64,000 nt of DNA from the NCBI GenBank assembly GCA_903813345.2, contig CAIIXF020000002.1, positions 3,448,001-3,512,000 on the forward strand. The letters are read 5' to 3'. The DNA is from Owenia fusiformis. Lineage: Eukaryota > Annelida > Polychaeta > Sabellida > Oweniidae. The position numbers were made by a program, and so were the translations under genes. Positions 22,814 to 35,295 of this stretch are shown one piece after another (positions within the stretch are counted from its first letter, which is position 1; each line of letters starts with the position of its first letter). Below the pieces are notes generated by a model. It was not told where the DNA came from. It searched no databases and saw only the letters and a program-made list of their open reading frames with translations.

Positions 22814-24508
22814 ATGGCCACAGGAAAATTTCGATACGCGCTGTTTATAATCGCTGTTCTGGAAGTGGTGAACGCAGATGATGGTAAAAGGCTTTGCACA
22901 ATCAGTGAAACGTATGTCTGCGAATGTGAACCCGCTGCAGGTAATGGAAATATGACATGGATCGTAAACTGTGCCGATCAGAAGATCGAAGGAGCGGTCA
23001 AACCGATTAATCCGTACCCGTTCGATGTGTCAATCTTGAAGCTGGACAATAACAATCTGAAAACAGTTCCAGCTAATACATTCGATGGTTTGCCGATGCT
23101 ATGGTCATTGAGACTCAATGAAAATCAAATTGAAACGATAGCGGATGATGCATTTGTCGGGCTTGAAGATCTTTTGCGCTACCTCAATATCGGGCACAAC
23201 AAACTTACGGAATTCCCTCGGGGGATTTCTAAACTGTACGGCCTGACGCATCTTCATCTTCGTGATAATCAGATAGCATTCATACCCGATGGTGCTCTGG
23301 ACAAACTAATTCACCTGGAAAAAGTTTATTTCAGCGATAATCTGCTCACATCATTGATTATCCCTAGCACTCTGACAGAGTTGAATTTTTTCGACGCAAC
23401 TGATAACCTGATTGAAGATGTTACCATTGACTCTGGTCTACAAAAACTAACCAACGTTCAATTGGCGCATAATAAACTAACCGTGAAAATCTTTTTCACC
23501 AGAACCTTCACAAATATTCTGAAAAATATGGAGACCTTGAATCTGAACTATAACAATTGGTATTGCGTGTGTAACTCGTTTCTAGATTGGCTAATGATGA
23601 GGGGATTTCATGAGGCGTGCTTGCTTCCGACTATTGTCCGGGGGCAGTCTGTTGCGCAGTATCACTCGGAAAACTGCCCTCCTTTACCGACCACTACAAG
23701 AGATCCTTATGATGACATCAAATTCGATACAACGCCCTACAATTGGCAACCGGACTCTTCAAGAACAAAACAACCTATCTATCGTACAACAAACGATCGT
23801 TTTAAACCCGAAACGAGCAAATCAAGTCGCACCACAGTCTGGAATTGGGAACATAAGCCAACAGAAAAAGATCAGCCGGATCATCGCACTACGACAGTCG
23901 ATCGATGGGAACCCATCCCAACAAAGACAGAACAAGCAGATCATAGCGAAGACCCGTCTTCTCACCCTAAACTCGAATTAGACGCCTACAATGATGACGA
24001 GAAACTGTTACTCACGTGGACAGTGGTGCCCGTGACACCACACACGAAACTGTTCGTCCTACAGATCCAAAACCACACAAATGTCGTAAAAACGGAAATT
24101 TTGGAACAATACTCCGTAGAATACGTTATATCTGACTTGGATTTAAACATGAATGGTGATTATGAAGTTTGCGTTCTGCTCATGGACCAGTCTCTGCCAC
24201 TTTTAGGGTGCAAGAAGGTCAAGGTCCCAGATCTACCGGATTACAGCGCCCTTCATAATGGCGAGTCGGGCTCTGTGAATAGTACTGTTGTTGTATTGGT
24301 AATTGTGGTGGCTGCTCTTATGCTACTCATGGTATTGGGCGCCGTGTTCATTTTGTGGAAGGGCCATCGGAGCAAGCACGACGCCGACCGCCAAAAGGTA
24401 CTTGGTGAGGACGCCATCTACCAGGCAGATGGTGCTGAGGCGGATACGGAGACCAATCCGATATATGAGACTAGTGAAGGCATGTATGGGTCTGCTGACC
24501 CCAAGTAA
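22814..24508 (+). CDS. LRR2 (D1): LRR-FN3 single-pass receptor
   Basis: Intronless 564-residue type I membrane protein. In order: signal peptide 1-21 (cleavage after NA); cysteine-rich LRRNT cap with Cys 28, 36, 38 and 53; about six leucine-rich repeats (66-230); LRRCT-like cap around NNWYCVCNSFLDWL with two later cysteines; a Thr/Pro/Trp linker (about 295-395) with three RTT...W-P-like repeats; an FN3-like domain (about 398-485); one membrane segment (about 493-516, VVVLVIVVAALMLLMVLGAV); and a cytoplasmic tail of about 48 residues. The tail has three tyrosines, AIYQAD, NPIYET and GMYGSA; NPIY fits the NPxY class recognised by PTB and endocytic adaptors. The architecture is like LRIT/LRFN-type adhesion or immune receptors, but I cannot assign orthology. 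D2 copy at 43,371. An AATAAA lies at 24,637. Confidence 0.9.
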   Translation: MATGKFRYALFIIAVLEVVNADDGKRLCTISETYVCECEPAAGNGNMTWIVNCADQKIEGAVKPINPYPFDVSILKLDNNNLKTVPANTFDGLPMLWSLRLNENQIETIADDAFVGLEDLLRYLNIGHNKLTEFPRGISKLYGLTHLHLRDNQIAFIPDGALDKLIHLEKVYFSDNLLTSLIIPSTLTELNFFDATDNLIEDVTIDSGLQKLTNVQLAHNKLTVKIFFTRTFTNILKNMETLNLNYNNWYCVCNSFLDWLMMRGFHEACLLPTIVRGQSVAQYHSENCPPLPTTTRDPYDDIKFDTTPYNWQPDSSRTKQPIYRTTNDRFKPETSKSSRTTVWNWEHKPTEKDQPDHRTTTVDRWEPIPTKTEQADHSEDPSSHPKLELDAYNDDEKLLLTWTVVPVTPHTKLFVLQIQNHTNVVKTEILEQYSVEYVISDLDLNMNGDYEVCVLLMDQSLPLLGCKKVKVPDLPDYSALHNGESGSVNSTVVVLVIVVAALMLLMVLGAVFILWKGHRSKHDADRQKVLGEDAIYQADGAEADTETNPIYETSEGMYGSADPK

Positions 24509-24621
24509 CTTATGGATGATTAGATAGCCTTGTGCAAAATCAATTTAGTGAAACATTTTGGCACGGAATGCTTTCCGTGTCACCCTAGTCATCAATATAG
24601 TTACAGGAACTTGTACTTTAA

Positions 24622-25628
24622 GGCGAAGCTAAATTAAATAAAAAGTACAAAAAATGACTGCCATATTTTTTTGATGAAGACACATGTTTTTAAAATCTGT
24701 TTACCTTGTATATGAATTGTATATCTTGACTAATGAAACATCTCAAAGTTAACATCACACATAAACGCAGTTTTTCAAACTATGAATTGGAGGTGTATGG
24801 ATCCCCAAAGCTAGCATGAAGAGTGCGAAGTGAGGCTAATTTTTGAAAGTTTCAAAGAGTAGCCTTGCAACAGTCACACATTTGCAAGAATCTAAAATTT
24901 CCACAAATCATCTTACCTTTCCCAGGAACAACGAAGGAGCATGAAAATGTGCACTCCCTGTATTGTTAGAGTATAATAAAGCTCAAACCATTGTAAATTT
25001 AAATATTTCATGTCTACCATTTTGTTTGCCGGAACTACTTCTAGACTTCCTGATTAATTCTCATACAAGTTTTGTGACTACACCAAGTGGCATGGATTAT
25101 CACTTGTATATTTTATCTATTACAGTATAATTATCATGATAGATACATGATAGAGGCTTTATGAATGAGAAACAATGGATACATGAATGAGGATAACTCT
25201 GGACTAAAAAATAGTTCCAGGAAACAAAATGGTGGACATGAAATATTTAGAATTCACAATGGTTTGAGCTTTATTATACTCTGACAATGCAAGAAGTACA
25301 CATTTTCATGCTCCTTCGTTGTTCCTTGGTAAGGTAAGATTATATCTGGAAATTTTGAATTCTTGCAAATGTGTGACTGTTGCAAGGCTACTCCTTGAAA
25401 CTTTGAAAAAATAGCCTCACTTCACACTCTTCATGCTAGCTTTTGGGAGCCATGCACCTCCAATTCATAGTTATGAAAAATGCGTTTAAATGTGAGGTTT
25501 TCTTTTATGAATCTCTTTAGTCAGGAAATGCATTCACATACAGGGAAAACAGTATACAAAATCTTCTGACTTTATCAAAAAAATATGTCTCCCATGTTTT
25601 TGTACTTTTGATTAAATTAAATGTCACC
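24622..25628. mobile_element. 1.0-kb foldback element with TTAA duplication, D1 only
   Basis: TTAA at 24,618-24,621 and 25,629-25,632; D2 has one TTAA at 45,179-45,182. Arms of about 430 bp are inverted copies (GGAGGTGTATGG, GCTAGCATGAAGAGTG, AGCATGAAAATGTGCA and their complements). Termini read GGCGAAGC and GGTGACAT. A TTAA target fits piggyBac-type mobilisation; no transposase is present. It supplies the AATAAA at 24,637, just inside its left end. Confidence 0.88.
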
Positions 25629-26023
25629 TTAAGGAACATGGACAAGACAAAACGTTTTAAATATTTTACCTAAAGTTGACATAAATCAGACAAAATAACC
25701 TGATTTTATATTTTACTTTGATTTTACATACGCTAAAAGTCGCATATATTATACTTCGAGCCTATGGTCATTTTTTCACAAAAAGCCGTGATTGGTCTTT
25801 GATTTTATCCACATGTGTCTATTTGATACCTTATGCCTCGGTCATGTATTCAATTTTGAACAAAATACTCAATCGGCCGGGCGCCGTAGTGAAAATCGGA
25901 GCAAATGTGACCAAGGCATTATAGAAAAGGATTTATCAAAAAGGTTGTGCTATTCATTTTTAGCGACGCAGTATGCATTACACTTCTCTGGAAAACTGTG
26001 AGATGGAAAAATGTAAAATAGTC
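25629..26023. other. LRR2 downstream region
   Basis: No gene. Aligns with D2 45,183-45,277 and 46,573-46,900 with insertions. The part 25,830-25,920 is a shortened version of the hairpin at 46,671-46,807 in D2. Confidence 0.5.
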
Positions 26024-26550
26024 CGGCTCACTGTTCCACAACTGGATGACTCTAACTGCAGTTAGGTTCATTCAAGATGTTTGCCGAGATTCTTTCGTTT
26101 TCGATAAACCTCCAATTTCAGCTAAAATAAGTTGAATCTGGATTCCAAATGTTTCGCCATGCAAATTAATAAAGCTACGATGGTAAATAACCACAAATAA
26201 ATGCTCAAACAACCGCGATATTGGAGAATTTTAAAGAAAACGGCTTCACTTAGAATGACTCTAACTGAAGTTGATGATGACGTCATGATGGCGTAGATCA
26301 TCAACTTCAGTTAGAGTCATTCTAAGTGAAGTCGTTTTCTTTAAAATTCTCTAATATTATGGGTGTTAGAGCATTCATTTGTGGTTGAATACAATCATAG
26401 TTTTATTAATTTGCATGGCGAAACTTTTGGAATCAAGATTCAACTTAGTTTAGCTGAAATCGGAGGTTTATCGAAAACGAAAGAATCTCGGCAACCATCT
26501 TGAATGAAGCTAACTGCAGTTAGAGTCATCCAGTTGTGGAACAGTGCGGC
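26024..26550. mobile_element. Near-perfect 0.53-kb palindrome, D1 only
   Basis: Arms of about 240 bp meet at about 26,285 (GATGACGTCATGATGG). Ends are CACTGTTCCACAACTGG and its complement; CTAACTGCAGTTAG lies just inside both. D2 (46,900-46,920) continues without it. The exact target duplication is unclear. Confidence 0.85.
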
Positions 26551-27850
26551 TGTAGTTTGTAGACGTAGACCCCGAAGGCCGACGTCGGTTTCAAAAACAA
26601 TGGATAATAATGTCATTTTTGGCGAGGATATCAAATCAACTGTTCTCACAAAAAATGAATAACATCTTAAAGTACATATTAAAGTATCTAATAAAACATA
26701 AATAAAGGTCAGTGGGACAAACGTGCTAGTATGATCTGATGTCAAACTTCTCTCAAATCTTCAATTTATTTTGACAACTATTCTCTTTGATTTACATTCG
26801 TTTTATGTCTTAACTTTTCTTCGGGTAAACAATTGATCTAATTCTGAAATAATCACACTCGTTTCGACAATAATCATAACTGATTTATTATGCATTGAAT
26901 TGAATATATTGTCCACTTCAAATGTTTGATATAAATTTAAAACACATTTAATTTTCACTATTGAAATATATAAGCAATCGACCCACATGACAATGTAGAC
27001 CTAGTCGAAAAGATAGGTATCGATATGGCTAACTGAATTCAACAATGTTTTTCTTTTTCTTTTAATCCAATTATTGAAATCATTCTGTAAAAAACACGGT
27101 CCTTTATGTAATGTTGACTGATTGACAACAATTAAATACGAAAATTATTTAGAAATATTTTAAATAACTGTTTTTGTTAACATCTTATGTTTTTTAGTGC
27201 CATTTTTTGGTCCTTTCTACCAATTCTTGAGAATGAAATAAAATGTCTTTTCGAACCTTGTTGGAACAAAATAGCACATACATTTTCTTAGACCTCTCAA
27301 CTGGACTGGTTTAAGAGAAACGTGTGTTTAAAAAGTTCACCATATCGCTACCACTCCTTTAGCGAATTGCGAAACTTGGATATGACTCGAAACGTCCTTG
27401 TATTTCTTCACTTGGGAATAAGGTCAATTAGGCCTACAATCATATTTCAATTGTTTGAAATATGATAGATTCTTAATTAAAATCAAGAAGCCATGGTGCT
27501 ATATTTTAAATATTAACTTTTACTCGAAGGCTTCCAATAAGAATATCATTTTTGATGGCATCTACGTGAGCATACGGTCAAATCTCAAGGAATTAATATT
27601 GCATGCATTAAAAATAAGAAAGTGTTGCTTTGTGTGAGTCTGGGTGGACATTTTCAAACCACTATAACTCTGTCTATTTAGGCCTATGTAGGAAAGTCTC
27701 ATACAGCATACGATAATAACGAAATGGCTTTTCTTCATCCTAGGTCAAGCTTATTGTAATTCATAAATCGACGTGCCTTAGTGTTCCGGGCTGAGTTCCG
27801 GGCTGAGTTTCGTATCTCAAATTAATCTCAAAAGCATGTGTGTAACAGAT
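26551..27850. other. Intergenic DNA conserved between D1 and D2
   Basis: Aligns to D2 46,911-47,196, 49,735-50,200 and 50,590-51,160, showing that these D2 stretches were once contiguous. No exon is recognised on either strand. Confidence 0.55.
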
Positions 27851-28085
27851 TCATTTAATTCTGAAAGATGGCTGGTGATCCCAGATTTCGAATTTTTTGT
27901 AATAAGTGAATGTATCAACAGCAGAGGCCCATCGAGATGACGATCCTCCAAAGAACGTGGAAAAATAGATGGCGTTTGTCATGACGCTGGTTGTACCACG
28001 GTAGTTGATATCCGTCATAGAGAGAACAAGTCGCCCGTCGACCCATACCCTGGCAATACCGTTTCTGCGTCCAGGAGCGTTCATT
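27851..28085 (-). pseudogene. Orphan last exon of a PL14-like lyase (D1)
   Basis: Minus-strand exon of 235 nt with an intact acceptor (TACTTTTTCAG before 28,085), open frame and stop. It encodes 77 residues ending the polysaccharide-lyase fold (GIARVWVDGRL, then IYFSTFFGGSSSRW). It differs from the D2 last exon at only three residues. The upstream lyase exons are missing: homology to D2 fades at about 28,165 within the preceding intron, and I find none of the other exons in 28-38 kb. It is probably a duplication remnant, though it lies downstream of the D2 gene on the same strand and could be an alternative last exon. Confidence 0.8.
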
Positions 28086-28165
28086 CTGAAAAAGTATAGA
28101 AAATTAATTTTTACACTACATCATCATTCTCTACTTAAAAATGTATATGCGCATCAATTGATGGA

Positions 28166-28645
28166 GTGAATATACATAGTCTATATAAGTTTAGAGGCCC
28201 CGGGTTTGGAGGTTAAGTTAAACGTATTTGGGAGAACTTAAACATAACGTATTAAGACCCGGGAATTGCTGTCTACCCCTAAAAATGGGAGAAAGGGTCG
28301 ATGGCAAACACTGACAAAACCCGGGTTTCTAAAACCCGTGCTAGAAACACGTACTGAAATAGTCTCGCAACCAGTGCTATTTACTGAACGAAACGACACG
28401 AAAACCCCGGGACAGCGTCCTATCAGAGTATTATGGATACGAAACACGTACTAAAATAGTCTCGCAACCAGTGGTATTTACTGAACGAAACGACACGAAA
28501 ACCCCGGGACAGCGTCCTATCAGAGTATTTATGGATAGGACCCCCGTATGACCGACCATGCTATCAGTTTGAATCTATCATTAAAAAACTTATGTAACAG
28601 GCCAGGACCCTCTACCATTGCCAAAAATGCTTTCAAAACCATGCA
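28166..28645. repeat. Spacer between D1 and D2 with a 97-bp tandem pair
   Basis: Two copies of a 97-bp unit start at 28,344 and 28,441 (GAAACACGTACT, AATAGTCTCGCAACCAGTG, CCCCGGGACAGCGTCCTATC). The rest is unassigned. This spacer holds the junction of the large duplication. Confidence 0.8.
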
Positions 28646-29499
28646 TTCTAGGTCGGGGAGATTCCCCATAGCCCCAATGTTGAAAAGTCACAAAAATGGA
28701 AATATATTTATATCTGCCATACCCATAGGTAGGGATATTTGGACGACATGTGTAGGTCGGTGTAAAGTGCTGTAACACTGTGACTATCCACCTGATGGTC
28801 ATAAAATAAGATAGGCAGGTAGGAAATTGAGTGATGTACAAATGTCCAAAGTTATTTCTTAAAATGACACATATATTAGGAAAATGGTGTATGGGTTTCC
28901 AGTTTTTTGACCACCCTGTTGTATTTCAAATATTAATTAATTTTTTCTGTTTTGAAAATTAGATATTTTATGTATATTTCTTAGTTTTTCAAAGAAATCT
29001 ATAAATAGTTCATAACATCGTAATTTCGATCACCACCATCACTTTTCGAACGAGTTACATTGAAATATCAAGACGTCATACTGTTCTCAAACTTATAGAA
29101 CTCAATGTAACTGTCCTTGACCATTTATTAAGCAGTAAAAATTAATTTGCTTCATGGGTGACAAAATGTTTCTACTTTCCTGGTGAATGTCGAGTCTCGC
29201 ATCATACGAAATGTAATTTTAGGCGATCTGTTTACATGGGGTGAGTTTCTGACCCTATCTTCGAGTGTAAGATACGAATACCACTGAATATTTACAATGT
29301 GGATCGTTAATAAAAAGAAAATCAGCTTTGAGATACTGTTTCTTCTTTTTGTAAGTAAGAGGTTGAGATTGTAGATTCAAATGTTTACGTTAACAGTTAA
29401 AACCTAGGAATGCAGGTTAAACATAAAACTTTCAAAAATCAGTGACATCTACAGGGTGTCCCAAAAGTATGCCCCCCCCCCTAGGCAAACATATACCAA
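28646..29499. repeat. Left flank of duplication unit D2
   Basis: Near-identical to 11,522-12,392, including the half element at 28,711-28,918 and the MITE start at 29,452. No gene is recognised. Confidence 0.85.
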
Positions 29500-30299
29500 C
29501 ACAAGACAAAATCGTGTTTAATAACTTGCAATAAACTGCTTATTACCATCTTACTCGGTGCTTAGTTGTCGCTATCCTTGATTATTGATACACTTATTTG
29601 GAAGGTTACTTCTGCTTACCCCTAGGTATTGATACACGTATCCGTGGTTTTTAGGCCCGAATACCGAGGTTTATCTTTTTAATTATCGTGTCTTATTCTA
29701 TTGCATTAACATGTTGTTAACTTTAGAACTACGCGCGTGATATGATAGGCCTACATTCTGACATTTATTTGAATATGCTACATGTGTATGCTTGGTTTTT
29801 GGACTGACAACGAGTAGTAAGTATCGATGTGTTTAGCTAAATAGAAGCGTGATAATCCATAAAGCTAGATAAGGACAATTCGTTTAAAAGAAAGCTACAC
29901 TTTATAAATCTATTAATAAAAATGTAATATTTTAAGAAAAACAGATTTTTAGATTTACCAGACGCCAGCAAGGTGTTGTGGTTTACGATATTAATTGAAA
30001 TTGCAGATTAAATATTCTTATTTAAAGACGTCTTTATGCAAAAAGTCTGATCTATTTAAGACATCAGTATTCTCAGAAATTGGTTATCCGAAGTGGATAC
30101 CAAGTTCTGACCAGCAGACGAACAATTGGAGACATAGGTTATGTTTGTTTATTTAACGGTCAGACTTGTTGACTTGCCATCCGTATTTTCAACTTTGTGC
30201 GAACACGTTCTGTTTATTATTCCTTTATACTTTCTATTTGCTGAGCAATGACTGATTTGATAGTTTTATTCAAAAATTTTATTGTCCATTTTTTATATT

Positions 30300-31130
30300 T
30301 TTAATAAGTGATGTTTGATAAGTAAAAAATTAAGAAACGGTGTAATTCTTTGTGGTAAATCATAAGATTGATGATGTCGAACCATGAGATAATGAAATGA
30401 CTGAGGTAAGATATAAGCATTTGTTATGGAAGACATATTATCAATATATCAGGTATATCACATATAAAAATAAATACAGCGTTGTTGCAAATTGAGCAAT
30501 TGTTTTAATAATATAATAAACGGGGCCGTTGGAAGAAACATTACAACATATTGATATTGAGCGTCATGTGTTGTTTGAACTGTCTTGTCGCTCATAATTA
30601 CATCAGCCAGTTGTCCATAATCTGGCGTTTCTCAGTCTGGTATCTTTACTGATTTTAGGAATGGTTGCAAAACGGCAAGATTTCCCATGTTATGTCCTTT
30701 TAATGGCCATTTTGTATATGCCTTTTATTTCCACACCATGTTTTGATTTTGCCTTGATGCTATTGTGTCATAGTGTTTTTGCTTTAAAAAAGCAAGAAAT
30801 ATCAACTTTTTAATTAAGAAATGTTGGTTAATCTCTTGTTGTAAATCACATTGTTGATGATGTTAACGGACCATGAGATAACATATTGTCAGGGGAAAGA
30901 TAAAATATAATAATGTAAAATAAATATCATAGATATTAATTGTTTGCACTGAAGTAATGTGACTATTCTAGCGAATCAGGTAGATATTTCTACGGTTTTC
31001 CAGTTTTTCCGTAATGAAAGCATTTATTTTTCGTTTCCATTAATTTGACTAGTAGGGTCGTTGATAAACACATTAAAACTGTAAAAGTATTTATTGGAAG
31101 TACTTGTTTTAACTGTCTTGTCGCCTCTCT
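30300..31130. repeat. Old direct duplication, about 520-bp period
   Basis: About 30,325-30,620 and 30,815-31,130 share AATTAAGAAA, TGATGATGT, ACCATGAGATAA and AACTGTCTTGTCGC in order. Strongly diverged; no coding potential. Confidence 0.5.
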
Positions 31131-31146
31131 TTTTGACTCTCAAATG

Positions 31147-31370
31147 GCATAGCCGTAGCCAGGGGGGGGGGGGGGGGTGCGATGCATAACCAATAAAATT
31201 GAACCATGAAATAGAAGAAGAGAAAGAAGCTTCTAGCTCAATTTTGAAGGAAGTTGCATCTTTTTGCCTGCTTTTGCCACGATTGCACCCCTCTCCCGAC
31301 TGAAAACCGAGATTGTTTTTCTTGGCGATCGTACCCCCCCCCCTGACTGAAAGTTGGCTATGCCCCTGAA
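31147..31370. mobile_element. GTAGCCAGG-family element
   Basis: Left end CATAGCCGTAGCCAGG plus a G-run, right end GTTGGCTATGCCCCTG. Interior shares CTTCTAGCTCAATTT and GAAGTTGCATC with the element at 34,971. Confidence 0.65.
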
Positions 31371-34300
31371 CATGGATAATAGGGGCACTATTACCCTGCG
31401 TACAGAGTCTAGTTATAAACTATAAGAAGACGCAACTCTCTTTTTCATACACATGCCTGCATAACAATCGGAGACAGAAGTTTTAAAATTGTCCAACAAA
31501 AATAATAAGAATCTAACATTTAATGATAACAAAAGGATTAATTGCTATATAGTCTTTGTTTTTTAACTGCGGACGTGTACCAACATCACCTTGATTACAG
31601 AAAAGATTATCTAACAGTCTAGAATTGCTCCTGGGTTTTAATTACAGTTTATGAATAGAGTTATTTTTGCCTCTATTCTCATTTTTAAACCGGTCTCTGT
31701 TTGCTTATCCATTATTTGTGATAAATTATTTCAGTTAGAGTCGAAATCAAACACCAAATAAACCGGATTAAAATAAGCCAGTCTGATTGCTAATTTGCAA
31801 ATCCTGTAAAAGTAACTTAAAGCCGCCTTTTAATTAGAGAAAACAATAAGCTTATCCATCTGATTAAGAAGAAATCAATGCTATTAGATTTGTGCATTAT
31901 CTTCAAGCAAGCCAGTAAGACAATCAACGATCTGGCGTTTTGTCTAATCCCCGCCAGTTTAAATTCAATATTGACCAATGCATGACTTAATATTTTCATT
32001 CTACAAACATTGCAGTGTTTTAATGATTGTATAAACCACATTGTTACCATCCCCGATGCACCATCAGGCCTGTCTCTCTGCGCAAAATAAAGCATTCCGA
32101 CCCAAAGTTGTATATCTGTAATTTGGGGGAGGGGGGCGACGTTCATGTAGAAATATACAATAATTATGTCCGTGTAAAAGCTTAAATTATAAAAAATCTA
32201 ATTTCAAAGTCATTCTATTCATGGAAGCGTCAAGTTAGGAAAAACAATGCTAAACACTAAAATAAACAAATCGACTAGATTACTTTTGAAAACTTCCTGA
32301 GAGGAAATGGACAAATGTATTTTGCTAACTCATTAGAACGTCTGTCTGATTGAAATACTATTTTTCTAATTACAATATAAATGAATAAATCTTGGTTGCA
32401 AAATAATGCTGAGCCTAATAAAAAATTCAAATACTTTCTTTTGCAAATTCCTGAAGAAACTAAAGGATTACAGGTTTGGTTAGAATAAACTGCTTAAATT
32501 GTACATTTTAAAACTATAAGTGTGATTTGAAACCCGGGATTTGAAACAAGTTTGTATTGAAGGTCTGTTACAGAGGGGGCATACAATGTCCCATTTACTC
32601 ACCCCTCATCTCCCGTACCCGATCTTATTTATGTCTCCAGTTTGTTTCTTGTATATTAATATTTGAAATCAAGTCATTAAGAATGCCAGGGGCCAGTTTG
32701 GGGGTTTGATTCTAGTTATTTTCCTTTAGTCATCGTCTGACTTATTTGAAAATATGGAAATTCGGAAGATACCAATTACCTATTTCAAATGGCAACATAG
32801 TGAAATTTTAGCACAAGAGCACGAATCAACAGTTTAAAGCAAAAGCATTTGGATATTGTAATTTAAAGCGTTTAAACTTTCATAAGATTATACTTTTGGT
32901 TCCCATGATTTGACATCTTTGATCACCTGCAGTTAAGTATCTAGAAAAACATTGCTACTGTAATTAACTGTTAGACGCAGACGATCTTTTTTCCTTCACA
33001 CAATATACATATTCACAAAAGGCATTCCCAGCTAAATCACACGAATTGGTGTCAAACTTAACACATTGCCCTTGGTATATAACCAATATCCCCCGGAACC
33101 CCTAAATACCCTGCATGATTAAATCGAGTTACAAGCCCTCCTGACAGTTGTTAAAGTGGATTGTCCAGGGTCTTGATGATTTACTGTACATGTAAAACAA
33201 AATGGTAATCGCGCATTTGCTGCACAATCATTCCCCGATTCAACAGTGGTGCAAAAAGCCATCCTTTGATCATTTGTTTAATCTAAAGTTCATGTAATGA
33301 GGATTAGGATAAATAATGAAGTCTTAAATAATAATCTCTGCTGAAAATGATACCCTTATACTTGCAAAATCAAACCCCGACTCGACATATTTCTAGTGAT
33401 GCAATGAACGACCTGCGATTTTTAACAAACGCCAAATCCCAACCGCCGAACATTAACACTTAATGCTGAATATTAACACATTAAAAAGTGACAAGAAACA
33501 AAAGGATTGTCTTCAATATGCCAAACAGCCCCTGGAAACAGTCACATGTTTATTTCTATGCTACCGTATATCGATGGAAAATATGTTAAAACTAACTTTA
33601 AACAATATCAAGTTGGTCTATTTTTAAAATTAATAATCTTGCATATAAGTGGCTTATCAGATCAATGATCAATCACTTATTCCATTTTAATCCTACAGGT
33701 CGGGAGGGAGCTGTGGGGGGTTACATATAATGAAATTTCTACATGCAAGATCATTTTCACATGTGCAGATACATGTATGATTAATAAAGTCGATGCCATG
33801 AGATTTGTGATTGGGTTTTATCGAAAAGAATATCACCAAAATATTTTATCATCGTGTAGAAAGTCCAATCTAAAATCTGGTAAATGTGTTGCATTTATTG
33901 AAGCAATAACACTGTAATTAATACCACTGTAAAACTATATTGCAAATGTTTGATATGAAATTCGATTGTCAGGAGTACGAAATACACATCAATACTTTTA
34001 CATAATATCCAGTGTATTATAATAAGATGTTATAACAAAGTCAATTGAAAATCTTCAGTTTCAGTAAAACTAGTTGTAAAACTCCCTAAATCTGTTAAAG
34101 GGAAGCCCCGGGGGAAGCCTTCATTCAAGCACTGACGTTTAAGTTTATGTTTAAGAGGAGGAATTCAGTATCCCGTGTGTTCACTACCCCCTCCCATCCC
34201 CAATTATTTAACTTCATGTATGCTCCAATGTGTTTCATTTCTGTGATTGATAAATGTAATCAATATGATAGCTCTATATTACTCAATTCTTAAGTCGCCA

Positions 34301-34660
34301 GGAGGCGTTAATTAAAAGTGCCTCTTCGAATCTCAGCCTGAAAAACAATTCCTAGCCGATCTCCTGTAATCAAGTTAAACATTCCCAGTTATGAAAACAA
34401 TGAAATTGATATGACTGATTGATTGGACAAGTATTAGAAATTTGTCTCCAATTGTAATACATACATGTGTATCGTATTTTGAAATCCTGGGGATATGCAT
34501 TAAGTGAAGCAAATCTGAAAAGTTTCATCTTAAACATAACCAAAATTAAGCACAGAGCTACATTTTGCACTTTGGAACTTTCAACGTGTATCTAGTTTTT
34601 TGAAGCTCCGGCCGCCGTACGACCCCCGTAGAGAAAATGTGCGCAAGGTTTAATTTTAAT
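31371..34660. other. Non-coding interior of the 8.64-kb insertion
   Basis: No gene recognised. The stretch 32,200-32,350 (GAAGCGTCAA, CTAAACACTAA, TCTGTCTGATTG) has a diverged counterpart at 36,720-36,860. The 109-codon minus-strand frame at 31,817-32,146 resembles no family I know, has no splice context and is probably chance. Confidence 0.45.
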
Positions 34661-34960
34661 CTTACTGAATTATGTTAATTAGTTGCTTGGATGGTAGATT
34701 GATTGTTTGCTTGCTTATTTGCACGATTGATTGCTTGATTGACCGTTTACTTGCTTACATTCTTTCTTTGTTGCTTAGTTGCTTCCTTGGTTTCTTTGCT
34801 GGATTAGAGTTTGATTAGTTACTTGATTGGTTGGTTTGTCGGTTGTTTGCTTGCTTTATTTGTAAGTTGCATGTTTTTTTACTTGCTTAGTTTCCTGCTT
34901 GCTTTGATGGTCGTTTGCTTGCTTGGTTGCACGGTTGGTTGCTAGATTATTTATTTGAAA
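34661..34960. repeat. Degenerate TTGC/TTGA/TTGG tetranucleotide tract
   Basis: About 300 bp built mostly from TTGCTTGCTTGG-like tetramers with substitutions, an aged microsatellite on the Tn-G side. Confidence 0.85.
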
Positions 34961-34970
34961 CTTGTCTAAA

Positions 34971-35242
34971 TATCCATAGGCTTAGCCAGGGGGGGGGGTT
35001 GAGAATAAGAATAAGACCCTGAGAAAGAGGAGAAAAAGAACTTTAAAGCTTTTTATTTGAAGCTTCTAGCTCAATTTGGAATGAAGTTGCATCTAATTTT
35101 GTAAAATTCAATATAAAAATCATTTTTTGGCTGGTTTATGTCACAATCGCACCCCCCGATTATGTCACAATCGCACCCCCCCCCCCGACTGAAACCCGAA
35201 ATCTTTTTGGCGATCGCACCCCCCCCCCCTGAAAGTTGGCTA
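34971..35242. mobile_element. GTAGCCAGG-family element
   Basis: TAGGCTTAGCCAGG and a G-run at the left, GAAAGTTGGCTAA at the right, with two tandem C-rich stretches (GTCACAATCGCACCCCC) inside. The minus-strand glycine-rich frame here is a homopolymer product. Confidence 0.65.
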
Positions 35243-35295
35243 AATCGTTTCAAGTGAAATATTTAGAACTGAAATCGGGGTTCGCTTAGTTTGAG

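Noticed and set aside
31817-32146. 109-codon minus-strand frame
   Set aside because: No recognisable domain, no splice context and no copy elsewhere in the window; likely chance.
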